Of a DNA stretch of 7,955 bases, positions 1 to 7,081 are shown piece by piece. A program made the position numbers and the translations under genes. The notes beneath the pieces are model-generated. The model had not been told where the DNA came from. It was given only the letters and a program-made list of their open reading frames with translations, and did no database searches. Origin of the DNA: Prolixibacteraceae bacterium (GTDB taxonomy: Bacteria; Bacteroidota; Bacteroidia; Bacteroidales; Prolixibacteraceae). The stretch's first letter is position 1, and each line of letters opens with the position of its first letter. The stretch is from assembly GCA_003516705.1 (NCBI GenBank), contig DPCJ01000042.1:1-7955 (forward strand), given 5' to 3'.

Positions 1-1
1 C

Positions 2-283
2 AACGGGAAATGGCACCTTTCAACTTTAAAAGCTTCAGTAAAGTTCAGGGTGAGAAGCCGTTTCGACAAAATAAATTCAGAGTATCACAGCGTTTCCGAC
101 TTGCTGATAACCGATATTCAAAATACTGAACTTAAAAAATTCGATCGTAGCGAATCATTTACACAACGCGATATTTTTGTTGAAATGATTGACAATTACG
201 ACCAGCGATTCTGGGAAAACTACAACATTATTAAACCCGACGAAGACCTGCAAAACGCATTTAAGAAGCAAAATCTCAAATAA
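2..283 (+). CDS. C-terminal end of a probable DUF5686 / carboxypeptidase-regulatory-like protein (partial)
   Basis: Only the last 93 codons lie in the window; the frame is open from base 2 to a TAA at 281-283 and the true start is upstream. The visible residues begin NGKWHLSTLKASVKF and end with FWENYNIIKPDEDLQNAFKK. From memory, this resembles the C-terminus of the large Bacteroidota family annotated as carboxypeptidase-like regulatory domain or DUF5686 proteins. Those usually carry an N-terminal signal peptide and a CarboxypepD_reg-like beta-sandwich and are thought to sit in the cell envelope. The diagnostic N-terminal domain is outside the window, so the family call rests on the tail alone. 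No enzymatic role can be assigned. An internal ATG at 50 is only a methionine-like restart and not the gene start. Confidence 0.6.
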   Translation, partial: NGKWHLSTLKASVKFRVRSRFDKINSEYHSVSDLLITDIQNTELKKFDRSESFTQRDIFVEMIDNYDQRFWENYNIIKPDEDLQNAFKKQNLK

Positions 284-330
284 TTTCTATTCTGCTGCTT
301 TCGGGCAAGTCTTTCATGCTTTTTACGTAA

Positions 331-361
331 TTTTGGCCTTTATTTTCGAATTAAAAATTTG
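331..361 (+). promoter_or_regulatory. Putative Bacteroidota-type promoter of rbfA
   Basis: TTTTG at 331-335 fits the -33 element. The box AAAATTTG at 354-361 is one base off the Bacteroidota -7 consensus TAnnTTTG, and 18 bases separate the two, within the usual range. The box ends only four bases before the rbfA ATG at 366, so transcription would begin at or very near the start codon, giving a leaderless or nearly leaderless message. It lies in the 82-base gap after the preceding stop codon. This is a pattern match only. Confidence 0.4.
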
Positions 362-365
362 CCCA

Positions 366-713
366 ATGGAAGAACAACTGAGTACCCGACAACAAAAAAT
401 CTCAAAGCTGATTCACCGCGAAATGGCCGATATGTTGCTGAAAATTAACAAAACCCAGTTTGCCGGAAAGCTAATCAGCGTTACTGTGGTCAGGGTTACC
501 AAAGACCTTGGTATTGCCCGTATTTATCTGAGTATTTTTCCATCGGAATTTGGCGCCCAGATTTTAAAAGAAATCGAGCTGATGCACAAACCTTTACGTG
601 GCGAACTGGGACGAAAATTGGGCAAATCGCTCAGGGTAATTCCTGAACTCGAATTTTACATCGACGACAGTCTCGACTACATCGAAAAAATCGACAAGTT
701 GCTTCATACCTGA
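366..713 (+). CDS. rbfA: 30S ribosome-binding factor RbfA
   Basis: A 115-residue protein, the usual length for RbfA, a small single-domain type II KH protein that binds the 30S subunit and helps mature the 5' end of 16S rRNA, also in cold adaptation. Family features are visible in order: the N-terminal helix TRQQKISKLIHREMADML (residues 7-24), the strand ISVTVVRVTKDLGIARIYLS (37-56), and the C-terminal block LRGELGRKL...LRVIPELEFYIDDSLDY (78-105), with the typical P-E-L-x-F and DDS elements. ATG 366 was chosen because it gives the family N-terminus; the frame stays open upstream to 189, but that extension overlaps the preceding gene and has no family resemblance. The permease gene follows after 29 bases and is probably co-transcribed. 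RsgA, which promotes RbfA release from mature 30S, is encoded 2.5 kb downstream. Confidence 0.95.
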   Translation: MEEQLSTRQQKISKLIHREMADMLLKINKTQFAGKLISVTVVRVTKDLGIARIYLSIFPSEFGAQILKEIELMHKPLRGELGRKLGKSLRVIPELEFYIDDSLDYIEKIDKLLHT

Positions 714-742
714 AACAGCTTGGTTTTTAAATTTTAGCAAAA

Positions 743-1969
743 TTGAAATTATCACTTTTCATCGCCAGCAGGTATTTTGTTTCGAAAAAGAAACAAAACA
801 TCATCAACATTATTTCAGCCATTTCGATGGGTGGAATTATTGTTGGGACATTGGCTTTGGTAATTGTACTTTCAGTGTTTAACGGCTTTTCAGACCTCAT
901 TACTTCCTTTTTCAGCAGTTTCGACCCCGATTTAAAAATCACCCCGGCCGAAGGGAAAATGTTCGATCCACAACAACAGGAAATTCAGCGTATTAAAAAT
1001 CATCCAGATGTAATTCACTATGCCGAAATAATTGAAGATGTGGTTTTGCTCAAGTACGGCAACCAGGTTTATCCTGCAATTATGAAAGGTGTTCCCGATA
1101 ATTACAGGCAATATACCTCCATCGACAGTCTGATTATTGACGGTGAGTTTTTTCTTGAAAAAGATGGAATAAACTACACTGCTGTTGGACAGGGAGTTGC
1201 GTATTATCTTGGTTTGAGCCCCTCGTTCCCCGAACCACTCCAGGTTTATGTACCAAAAAAAGGCAATCAGGCGGTCATCAATCCGGCGCGTGCAGTGAGC
1301 CAGGGTCTGGTTTATCCGTCGGGAGTTTTTGCTGTTATTGAAGAAATTGACTCAAAATATATTATTGTTAATCAGCCATTTGCTACCCGTTTATTCGAAA
1401 GCGGCACACAAGTTTCATCGATTGAGCTGGGTTTAAAACCCGAGGCAAACGTCAAAAAAATTCAAAAAGAGATAGAAAAAAATCTGGGAAACGCATTTCA
1501 CGTGAAAACCAAATACCAGCAGCACGATCTGGTTTATAAAACCATGCAGTCGGAAAAATGGGTCGCATACCTGATTCTTATTTTTATATTGATAATTGCT
1601 TCGTTTAACATTTTGGGGAGCCTTTCAATGCTGATAATCGATAAAAAAGAAGATATCATGATTCTGCAAAGCATGGGAGCCAGCTCAAAAACCATTCGCA
1701 TGATATTTCTTTTCGAAGGCTGGCTGATTTCGTTGGTTGGTGCGGTTACCGGAACTTTGCTTGGGCTTTTGTTGTGCTGGATTCAAATTACTTTCGGAAT
1801 TATTTCATTGCCAAGTAACGGGTCGTTTTTAATTTCGGCCTACCCGGTAAGAGTGGTTTTCAGTGATATTTTAATTATCCTTGTTGTGGTTCTTTTTATC
1901 GGATTTCTTGTGTCGTGGTATCCGGTTAAATACATTTCGAAAAAAAGTATTTCAGAAAATAACCTGTAA
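743..1969 (+). CDS. FtsX-like ABC transporter permease, LolC/LolE (lipoprotein-releasing) type
   Basis: A 408-residue inner-membrane protein with LolC/LolE architecture. There is a short cytoplasmic start (MKLSLFIASRYFVSKKKQN), a first membrane segment at about residues 22-47 followed by the family motif VLSVFNGF (42-49), and a periplasmic MacB-PCD-like domain of roughly 220 residues. Three further membrane segments lie near 274-296, 324-350 and 374-393. The cytoplasmic coupling loop after segment 2 carries KKEDIMILQSMGAS (301-314), the typical FtsX-family signature. In LolCDE such permeases, with the ATPase LolD, extract lipoproteins from the inner membrane for transfer to LolA; no ATPase gene is in the window. 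The start is TTG at 743: the frame has a TAA at 728-730 and only ATT otherwise. I cannot tell LolC from LolE, so no symbol is given. A parS-like core lies inside the gene at 1496-1507. Confidence 0.88.
   Translation: MKLSLFIASRYFVSKKKQNIINIISAISMGGIIVGTLALVIVLSVFNGFSDLITSFFSSFDPDLKITPAEGKMFDPQQQEIQRIKNHPDVIHYAEIIEDVVLLKYGNQVYPAIMKGVPDNYRQYTSIDSLIIDGEFFLEKDGINYTAVGQGVAYYLGLSPSFPEPLQVYVPKKGNQAVINPARAVSQGLVYPSGVFAVIEEIDSKYIIVNQPFATRLFESGTQVSSIELGLKPEANVKKIQKEIEKNLGNAFHVKTKYQQHDLVYKTMQSEKWVAYLILIFILIIASFNILGSLSMLIIDKKEDIMILQSMGASSKTIRMIFLFEGWLISLVGAVTGTLLGLLLCWIQITFGIISLPSNGSFLISAYPVRVVFSDILIILVVVLFIGFLVSWYPVKYISKKSISENNL
1496..1507. other. parS-like core TTTCACGTGAAA inside the permease gene
   Basis: A perfect 12-bp palindrome, TTTCACGTGAAA, is embedded in the coding sequence, where it reads as Phe-His-Val-Lys. 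Extended to 16 bp (1494-1509) it matches the parS consensus TGTTTCACGTGAAACA at 12 of 16 positions; the mismatches are the outer two bases on each side. ParB binding is uncertain because the flanks contribute to specificity. It is listed because the identical core occurs at two other places in this window. Confidence 0.4.
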
Positions 1970-2115
1970 CTACTTTTAACCTGATTGCTTCAATTTTGTT
2001 TTTTAATCATTTTATTTTCAATTGATTAACCTCATTACTTCGATTTTTAATTCCTGATTTTAGTTATTATTTACGATTTCAAATTGTACTAACTTGCCCA
2101 CTTAAAACTTGAAAA
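1970..2115. other. AT-rich intergenic gap between the permease gene and tdh
   Basis: A 146-base non-coding stretch. It contains a loose inverted repeat, TTAATCA (2003-2009) and TGATTAA (2023-2029), with a 13-base AT-rich loop. This could weakly help end transcription of the permease unit but is too AT-rich to be a convincing intrinsic terminator. Near the tdh start, TAACTTG at 2090-2096 resembles a shortened TAnnTTTG -7 box, but no TTG -33 element is found at the expected distance. No RNA gene or other structured element is seen. Confidence 0.5.
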
Positions 2116-3144
2116 GTGAAAGCAATTGTAAAAAGTAAACCCGAAAAAGGGATTTGGATGGAAGACGTTCCAATGCCACAAATTGGACCAAATGATGTCC
2201 TCATTAAAGTAAAAAAATCGGCTATTTGCGGTACCGACCTCCACATTTACAAATGGGACGAGTGGGCACAACAAGCCATTAAACCACCGCTTACCATTGG
2301 CCATGAATTTATGGGAACCGTTGTTGAAGTTGGCTCCGAGGTTGACCGTGTTACTGTTGGCGAGCGCGTTACAGTTGAAGGACACATTGCCTGCGGGTTT
2401 TGCAGGAATTGCCGACGTGGCCGTCAGCATATTTGCGACCATACCATTGGCATTGGTGTCAGCAAAAATGGAGGTTTTGCTGAATATGTAGCTGTTCCGG
2501 CAAAAAATGTATTGCATATCGACGACAGGATTTCAGATGAAATGATGTCGATTATGGACCCATTTGGAAATGCTACACATACTGCGCTTTCATTCCCTCT
2601 ATTGGGCGAAGATGTATTAATTACAGGCATCGGCGGACCCATTGGGGCAATGGCTGCTGCTATTTGCCGCTTCTCAGGAGCACGCAATATTATTGGTACC
2701 GATTTAAGTCCGTACCGGCGCGAACTTGCACGCCAGCTTGGCGCCACCGAAGTTATCGACCCAACAAAGCAAAGCCTGAAGGAAGTGATGGCAAAACATG
2801 AAATGGTGGGCGGTTTCGATATCGGGCTCGAATGCTCAGGTTCACCAGCCGCTTTTAACGATATGGTCAATCACATGTACAACGGAGGAAAAATCAGCCT
2901 GTTAGGGTTGCTTCCGCAACACACTCAAATCAACTGGAGTAAACTCATTTTCAAAGGATTAACACTGAAAGGAATTTATGGCCGCGAAATGTACGAAACC
3001 TGGTACCAGATGGAAATGATGCTAACCTCGGGCCTGAATATTTCTCCGGTGATTACGCATCGTTTTAACTCCGATGATTTCCAAAAGGCATTTGAAATTA
3101 TGGAAGATGGTAATTGTGGTAAAATAATTCTGAACTGGGAATAA
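2116..3144 (+). CDS. tdh: L-threonine 3-dehydrogenase, zinc-dependent MDR type
   Basis: A 342-residue zinc alcohol-dehydrogenase-type enzyme that oxidises L-threonine with NAD+ to 2-amino-3-oxobutyrate, the first step of threonine breakdown to glycine and acetyl-CoA. It aligns by eye along its length with E. coli Tdh (341 residues). Catalytic-zinc residues are C38 (ICGTD) and H63/E64 (GHE), and the structural-zinc cysteines are C93, C96, C99 and C107, at the same numbers as in E. coli. Further matches are DPFGNATHTALSF (148-160) and KGIYGREMYETWYQM (285-299). The nucleotide-binding loop reads GIGGPIG (171-177), one glycine longer than the GAGPIG of E. coli, which accounts for the one-residue length difference; D196 after the second strand fits NAD preference. 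The start is GTG at 2116, giving MKAIVKSKPEKGIW. The usual partner gene kbl is not adjacent. A strong hairpin terminator follows. Confidence 0.94.
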   Translation: MKAIVKSKPEKGIWMEDVPMPQIGPNDVLIKVKKSAICGTDLHIYKWDEWAQQAIKPPLTIGHEFMGTVVEVGSEVDRVTVGERVTVEGHIACGFCRNCRRGRQHICDHTIGIGVSKNGGFAEYVAVPAKNVLHIDDRISDEMMSIMDPFGNATHTALSFPLLGEDVLITGIGGPIGAMAAAICRFSGARNIIGTDLSPYRRELARQLGATEVIDPTKQSLKEVMAKHEMVGGFDIGLECSGSPAAFNDMVNHMYNGGKISLLGLLPQHTQINWSKLIFKGLTLKGIYGREMYETWYQMEMMLTSGLNISPVITHRFNSDDFQKAFEIMEDGNCGKIILNWE

Positions 3145-3175
3145 TCAGCCTAATCAATCAATTCGATACAACTTG

Positions 3176-3217
3176 TCCGGGTATTGGTTTCACGTGAAAA
3201 CCGATATCCGGATTTTT
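3176..3217 (+). terminator. Rho-independent terminator downstream of tdh
   Basis: The hairpin pairs bases 3176-3190 with 3198-3212: 15 base pairs, of which two are G-T wobbles (3181 with 3207, 3185 with 3203). The seven-base loop is CACGTGA, and TTTTT (3213-3217) follows. It starts 31 bases after the tdh stop, so it should end the tdh transcript and insulate rsgA. The upper stem and loop contain TTTCACGTGAAA, the parS core also seen at 1496 and 7616. Confidence 0.75.
3188..3199. other. parS-like core TTTCACGTGAAA at the tip of the tdh terminator
   Basis: The same 12-bp palindrome as at 1496 and 7616. Extended to 16 bp (3186-3201) it matches the parS consensus TGTTTCACGTGAAACA at 13 of 16 positions; the first base and the last two differ. 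It is intergenic, unlike the copy at 1496, and forms the top of a hairpin that explains the flanking symmetry. It could therefore serve as a weak ParB site or simply as terminator sequence. Confidence 0.4.
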
Positions 3218-3238
3218 AATTTAATTGGTTGAAATAGC

Positions 3239-3246
3239 TACTTTTG
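3239..3246 (+). promoter_or_regulatory. -7 promoter box of rsgA
   Basis: TACTTTTG matches the Bacteroidota -7 consensus TAnnTTTG exactly. Only a T-rich stretch (TTTTT at 3213-3217), with no clear TTTG, lies at the -33 distance. Transcription from it would begin around 3252-3255, just before the TTG at 3264. That supports the downstream start for rsgA over the TTG at 3225, which would lie upstream of the box and outside the message. Confidence 0.5.
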
Positions 3247-3263
3247 CAGCAAACATTTTGATT

Positions 3264-4214
3264 TTGAAAGAAGGATTAGTAATAAAATCGACAGGAAGCT
3301 GGTTTACCGTTGAAAGCGAAAACGGCGAGCAATTTGATTGCAAAATCAAGGGAAACTTCAGGTTAAAAGGAATTAAAAGTACCAATCCGGTTGCAGTTGG
3401 CGATCGCGTAAAATTCAGTGTTCAAGCGGGTTCTGGTTCTCAATCGCAAAATGCGGTTGGTTTGATTTCGGCCATAGAAGATCGAAAAAACTATATCATC
3501 CGCCGTTCACAGAATCTTTCAAAACAATCACACATTATTGCAGCCAACATCGATCAGGCAGTTTTGGTTGTAACGGTGGCTTCGCCGGTTACCACAACCA
3601 CGTTTATCGACCGCTACCTTGCTTCAGCCGAAGCTTACAGGATACCGGTTTTACTCGTTTTCAACAAAACCGATTTGTTAAACGTGGAACAAATGGCTGA
3701 ATTAAATGCACTTACAGAAGTTTACACCAAAATCGGCTATTCGTGTATTCATACTTCGGTGAACAACAATTCGGGTATTGATGCGCTGAAAGAAGCGTTG
3801 AAAAATAAAATAAATGTGATAAACGGGCACAGCGGCGTTGGCAAATCAACCTTGATCAATATCATTGAACCGGGACTCAGTTTAAAAACCGGCGATATTT
3901 CTGACGTTCACAATACAGGAAAACATACCACTACTTATTCGGCCCTTTACAAATTGAATTTTGGAGGGTACATCATCGACACTCCCGGAATTAAAGCATT
4001 TGGAATGCTTGAAATGGAACCCTGGGAAATTTCGCATTATTTTCCTGAGATTTTCAAAATCTCCGACGGTTGCCAGTACAACAATTGTTCGCATACCCAC
4101 GAACCGGGTTGCGCGGTTAAGTCGGCTGTTGAAAATGGTGAAATTGCTGTTTCACGTTTTGTGAGTTATTTAGGATTATTGGAAACCGACGAAAAATACA
4201 GGCAGGCATTTTAA
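3264..4214 (+). CDS. rsgA: Small ribosomal subunit biogenesis GTPase RsgA (YjeQ/EngC)
   Basis: A circularly permuted GTPase of 316 residues that binds the late 30S subunit, checks the decoding centre and helps release RbfA. An N-terminal OB-fold (about residues 1-80, KEGLVIKSTGSWFTV...) is followed by the GTPase motifs in permuted order: G4 NKTD (134-137), G1 P-loop GHSGVGKST (188-196), the switch region GKHTTTYS, and G3 DTPG (239-242). The C-terminal zinc knuckle has C270, C275, H277 and C283. The start was set at TTG 3264 because MKEGLVIKSTGSW is the normal family N-terminus. The frame is open back to a TTG at 3225, but that would place the promoter box inside the gene; TTG 3258 is a near alternative. 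The gene has its own promoter after the tdh terminator. Its TAA directly abuts the stop of the convergent thiouridylase gene. Confidence 0.93.
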   Translation: MKEGLVIKSTGSWFTVESENGEQFDCKIKGNFRLKGIKSTNPVAVGDRVKFSVQAGSGSQSQNAVGLISAIEDRKNYIIRRSQNLSKQSHIIAANIDQAVLVVTVASPVTTTTFIDRYLASAEAYRIPVLLVFNKTDLLNVEQMAELNALTEVYTKIGYSCIHTSVNNNSGIDALKEALKNKINVINGHSGVGKSTLINIIEPGLSLKTGDISDVHNTGKHTTTYSALYKLNFGGYIIDTPGIKAFGMLEMEPWEISHYFPEIFKISDGCQYNNCSHTHEPGCAVKSAVENGEIAVSRFVSYLGLLETDEKYRQAF

Positions 4215-5264
4215 CTATTCCGACCATTCAATAAAACCTCCACCAACCAAACGCTCGCCATCATAAAAAACGGCAGTTTGTCCGTTCGCAATCATCGCTT
4301 CAGGTTTTAACAGATGTACCTCTGCCTTCCCCTCTTCCTGAATATTCAAATTACACGGGGTTAAACCACGTCGGTAATGTATTTTTAATCTATATATTTT
4401 ATCCGGTCTAATTTCTTGTATATCTGCAAATTGAACATTTTTTATTCCGACTTTTGTCCGATATAAATTATAGTATTCTGCCAACACAATTTCATTCACA
4501 TCTGGACGAATTTCGGCAACAAAAACCGGAAAATTGAGATTTATACCCAATCCACGGCGTTGGCCAACGGTGTAATTTGTAATTCCAAAGTGCCGGCCTA
4601 AAATTTCACCTTTAGGGTTCACAAAGTTTCCGGGTTCAGAAAATACACCCAAACTTTTCAAAAAATCACGGTAATCAACTCCATCAGTAAAACAAATACC
4701 TAGGCTGTCCTTCTTTTTTGATAATTGCAAAAAACCTTTTTCAGCAGCAATTTTTCTGATTTGCGTTTTTGTAAATTCTCCAAGCGGCAAGATAAGTTTC
4801 TGTAATAATGTTGAATTCAATCCCCATAGAAAAAAAGACTGGTCCTTGTCAGGATCGACTCCTTTGTAAATAAAAGATATGCCATTCAATCGTTTTATCA
4901 GTGCATAGTGTCCTGTAGAAATAAAATCACATCCATTGATTTCAGCATGTTTCTCAAGAGCAGAAAATTTTATTTCAGGATTGCATTTTGCACATGGAAA
5001 AGGTGTACGTCCAGCCTTGTATTCATTACCAAAATAGGTGATTATTTTCTGACTAAATTTCCACCTTAAATCAACAGTCGTGTGGGTGATTTTAAGTTTT
5101 TCGGCCAATTGTTGTGCATCGTTAAATTGCTTTTCCGATTCAGTATCACTTCCAAAAAACCGAAAAGAAATACCCGTAACTTCATAGCCATTTTCCTGCA
5201 AAATCATTGCAGCAACCGAACTGTCAACACCGCCGCTCATGCCCAATAAAACAAGTGGCTTCAT
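4215..5264 (-). CDS. mnmA: tRNA-specific 2-thiouridylase, MnmA/TrmU family
   Basis: A 349-residue PP-loop ATPase that transfers sulfur to C2 of the wobble uridine U34 in tRNA-Lys, -Glu and -Gln, making s2U34. Visible features are the PP-loop SGGVDSS (residues 10-16), GRTPFPCAKCNPEIKF with C91 and C94 (85-100), STGHYA (116-121), DKDQSFFLWGL (139-149), KKDSLGICF with C191 (184-192), and YTVGQRRGLGI (231-241). C94 and C191 correspond to the two catalytic cysteines of E. coli MnmA (Cys102 and Cys199). The protein is slightly shorter than E. coli MnmA (368). Bacteroidota often carry more than one paralogue, so this may not be the only thiouridylase in the genome. Its ATG overlaps the uvrC TGA as ATGA (5264-5261), showing translational coupling, and mnmG, acting on the same nucleotide, lies in the same unit. 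Confidence 0.92.
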   Translation of the reverse strand: MKPLVLLGMSGGVDSSVAAMILQENGYEVTGISFRFFGSDTESEKQFNDAQQLAEKLKITHTTVDLRWKFSQKIITYFGNEYKAGRTPFPCAKCNPEIKFSALEKHAEINGCDFISTGHYALIKRLNGISFIYKGVDPDKDQSFFLWGLNSTLLQKLILPLGEFTKTQIRKIAAEKGFLQLSKKKDSLGICFTDGVDYRDFLKSLGVFSEPGNFVNPKGEILGRHFGITNYTVGQRRGLGINLNFPVFVAEIRPDVNEIVLAEYYNLYRTKVGIKNVQFADIQEIRPDKIYRLKIHYRRGLTPCNLNIQEEGKAEVHLLKPEAMIANGQTAVFYDGERLVGGGFIEWSE

Positions 5265-7081
5265 ACTTTTTTATTGAAATAGGCAAACACAATTGATGCT
5301 TTTGCCTGTCCGATACTTTTAACTAAAGCATCAATCGATTGAGTTTTTATTGATTTTACTGATTTGAAATCTTTGAGTAATTTTTGCGTGGTTTGTTCCC
5401 CTACTCCCTTTATCGAAGTCAGTTCTGATGTTATAAATGTTTTTGACCTTTTATCCCGGTGATATGTGATTCCAAAACGGTGTGCCTCATCGCGCAGATG
5501 TTGAATAACCCTGAGCGATTGCGAACTTTTACTGATATAAATGGGGACAGAATCACCGGGAAAATAGATTTCTTCCAGTTTTTTCGCTATACCAATAATG
5601 GCAATTTTACCCCGCAACCCGAGTTTTTCGAGTGCCGAAACTGCCGACGAAAGCTGGCCCTTTCCACCGTCGATAACTACTAACTGTGGCAAAGATTTCT
5701 TTTCTTCCAGCAACCTGCTATACCGGCGAAAAACCACCTCTTCCATCGATGCAAAATCATTTGGCCCTTCAACAGTTTTTATATTAAAATGCCTGTACTC
5801 CTTTGGCGCAGGTTTACCATTCTTAAAAACCACGCAGGCAGCAACCGGCTCAGTTCCCTGCAGGTTACTATTATCGAAACATTCAATGTGCACCGGATTT
5901 TCTGCCAACTGTAAATCCTTTTTAATGGTACTTAAAAGCAGTTCTTCCTTTATTTTCGGATTTTTCAGCACAATTTGCTTTTCCTTTTCCATCCTGAAAT
6001 ATTTCGCATTGCGTTGCGACAATTCAAGTAACTGCTTTTTATCGCCTTTTTGCGGAATGCGGAATGCAACATTCACCAAACTGTAATCCAACTTTATGGG
6101 GACAAGTATTTCCTTTGCATTGCTGAATATTTTCTGTCTGATTTCCACAATCCCTGAAAGCAAAAGTTCTTCAGTAGATTCATTCAGAACCTTCTTTATT
6201 TCAAGTGTGAACGTTTGAATAATAGCACCTTTTATCACTTTCAGATAATTGATGTATGCAAATTTCTCATCTTCGTCAATCGAAAAAACATCAACATCGG
6301 TTATGGTTGGAGAAACGATTGTAGAGCGACTTTGAAAGCGTTGCAATGAGTCGTATTTCAGTTTAATTCTGGCAGCTTCTTCAAAATCCATAGCTTCCGA
6401 AGCTTCAGCCATTTTGTCCTTAAGATGTTTTATTACTCCCGAAACATTTCCCTTCAGAATATTGGAAATATCAGCAATTCCTTCATTGTATTTTTCTTCT
6501 GAAATAAGTCCCTCGCAAGGTGCAGTGCAATTTCCGATGTGGTATTCCAAACAGGCTTTAAACTTCCGGTTATTGATGTTTTCAGGGGTAAGATTGTAAT
6601 TGCAGGTTCGCAATTTATATTCAGCTTTAAACAATTCGAGCAATGTGCGGACTGTATAAATTGATGTGTACGGACCAAAATATTTTGAGCCGTCTTTTAC
6701 AAGTTCGCGTGTTTTAAAAACTCTTGGAAATGGTTCATTTTTGATACAAATCCAGGGAAAAGATTTATCGTCTTTGAGTTGAATATTATAACGGGGCTGG
6801 TATTTCTTTATGAGGTTATTTTCCAACAAAAGTGCATCCTGTTCGGTCTGCACCACCATGTGTCGGATGTCAATAATATTTCTTACAAGTAGTGCTGTTT
6901 TCCGGTGGTCATGTTCCCTTGCAAAATAGGTTGTTACGCGTTTTTTGAGGTCTTTTGCTTTTCCGATATAAATAATTGTGCCGGCATCATCGAAAAACTG
7001 ATAAATGCCCGGTTGATTGGGTAGAACCGCAACCAGCGATTTTAAATAATCGGTTTTGGTATTTACAGTTTGATATTTCAA
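5261..7081 (-). CDS. uvrC: Excinuclease ABC subunit C (UvrC)
   Basis: A 606-residue nuclease subunit of nucleotide excision repair that cuts on both sides of a lesion after UvrAB loading. Domains in order: a GIY-YIG nuclease (about 22-100; GIY 25-27, YIG 38-40, R48, E87 in ALLLENNLIKK); four cysteines C160, C177, C185 and C189, spaced like the UvrC Fe-S cluster ligands; a UVR motif for UvrB contact (218-250, MDFEEAARIKLKYDSLQ); an RNase H-like C-terminal nuclease with D403 (ECFDNSN), D471 (VIDGGKGQ) and H534 (DEAHRFGITYHR); and a terminal helix-hairpin-helix (552-606, SIKGVGEQTTQKLL). All expected catalytic residues are present. The start is TTG at 7081, immediately after the in-frame apt stop; no ATG lies early enough, and MKYQTVNTKTDYLKSL leads into the normal N-terminus. 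The end overlaps mnmA by four bases. Confidence 0.95.
   Translation of the reverse strand: MKYQTVNTKTDYLKSLVAVLPNQPGIYQFFDDAGTIIYIGKAKDLKKRVTTYFAREHDHRKTALLVRNIIDIRHMVVQTEQDALLLENNLIKKYQPRYNIQLKDDKSFPWICIKNEPFPRVFKTRELVKDGSKYFGPYTSIYTVRTLLELFKAEYKLRTCNYNLTPENINNRKFKACLEYHIGNCTAPCEGLISEEKYNEGIADISNILKGNVSGVIKHLKDKMAEASEAMDFEEAARIKLKYDSLQRFQSRSTIVSPTITDVDVFSIDEDEKFAYINYLKVIKGAIIQTFTLEIKKVLNESTEELLLSGIVEIRQKIFSNAKEILVPIKLDYSLVNVAFRIPQKGDKKQLLELSQRNAKYFRMEKEKQIVLKNPKIKEELLLSTIKKDLQLAENPVHIECFDNSNLQGTEPVAACVVFKNGKPAPKEYRHFNIKTVEGPNDFASMEEVVFRRYSRLLEEKKSLPQLVVIDGGKGQLSSAVSALEKLGLRGKIAIIGIAKKLEEIYFPGDSVPIYISKSSQSLRVIQHLRDEAHRFGITYHRDKRSKTFITSELTSIKGVGEQTTQKLLKDFKSVKSIKTQSIDALVKSIGQAKASIVFAYFNKKV

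Noticed and set aside
189..365. In-frame upstream extension of rbfA from an ATG at 189
   Set aside because: It overlaps the end of the preceding gene, would include the promoter-like box, and has no RbfA-like sequence; ATG 366 gives the normal family length.
728..735. TAAATTTT as a separate promoter for the permease gene
   Set aside because: One base off the -7 consensus, but the nearest TTG (699-701) is too far upstream; co-transcription with rbfA is simpler.
2003..2029. AT-rich inverted repeat as a terminator after the permease gene
   Set aside because: The stem is only seven mostly A-T pairs with a 13-base loop; too weak to call as a terminator.
2089..2870. Open frames on the minus strand opposite tdh (2089-2517 and 2424-2870)
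   Set aside because: They are antisense shadows of a clearly conserved enzyme with no recognisable protein features.
3225..3263. Longer rsgA start at TTG 3225
   Set aside because: It adds 13 residues not typical of RsgA and spans the TACTTTTG promoter box; TTG 3264 gives the usual N-terminus.
4148..4157. TGTTTCACGT inside rsgA, a parS left half-site
   Set aside because: Only the left half matches; the right half agrees at 2 of 8 positions, so it is not counted as a ParB site.
5459..6599. Plus-strand open frames opposite uvrC
   Set aside because: They are antisense shadows; the minus-strand UvrC domains explain the region fully.
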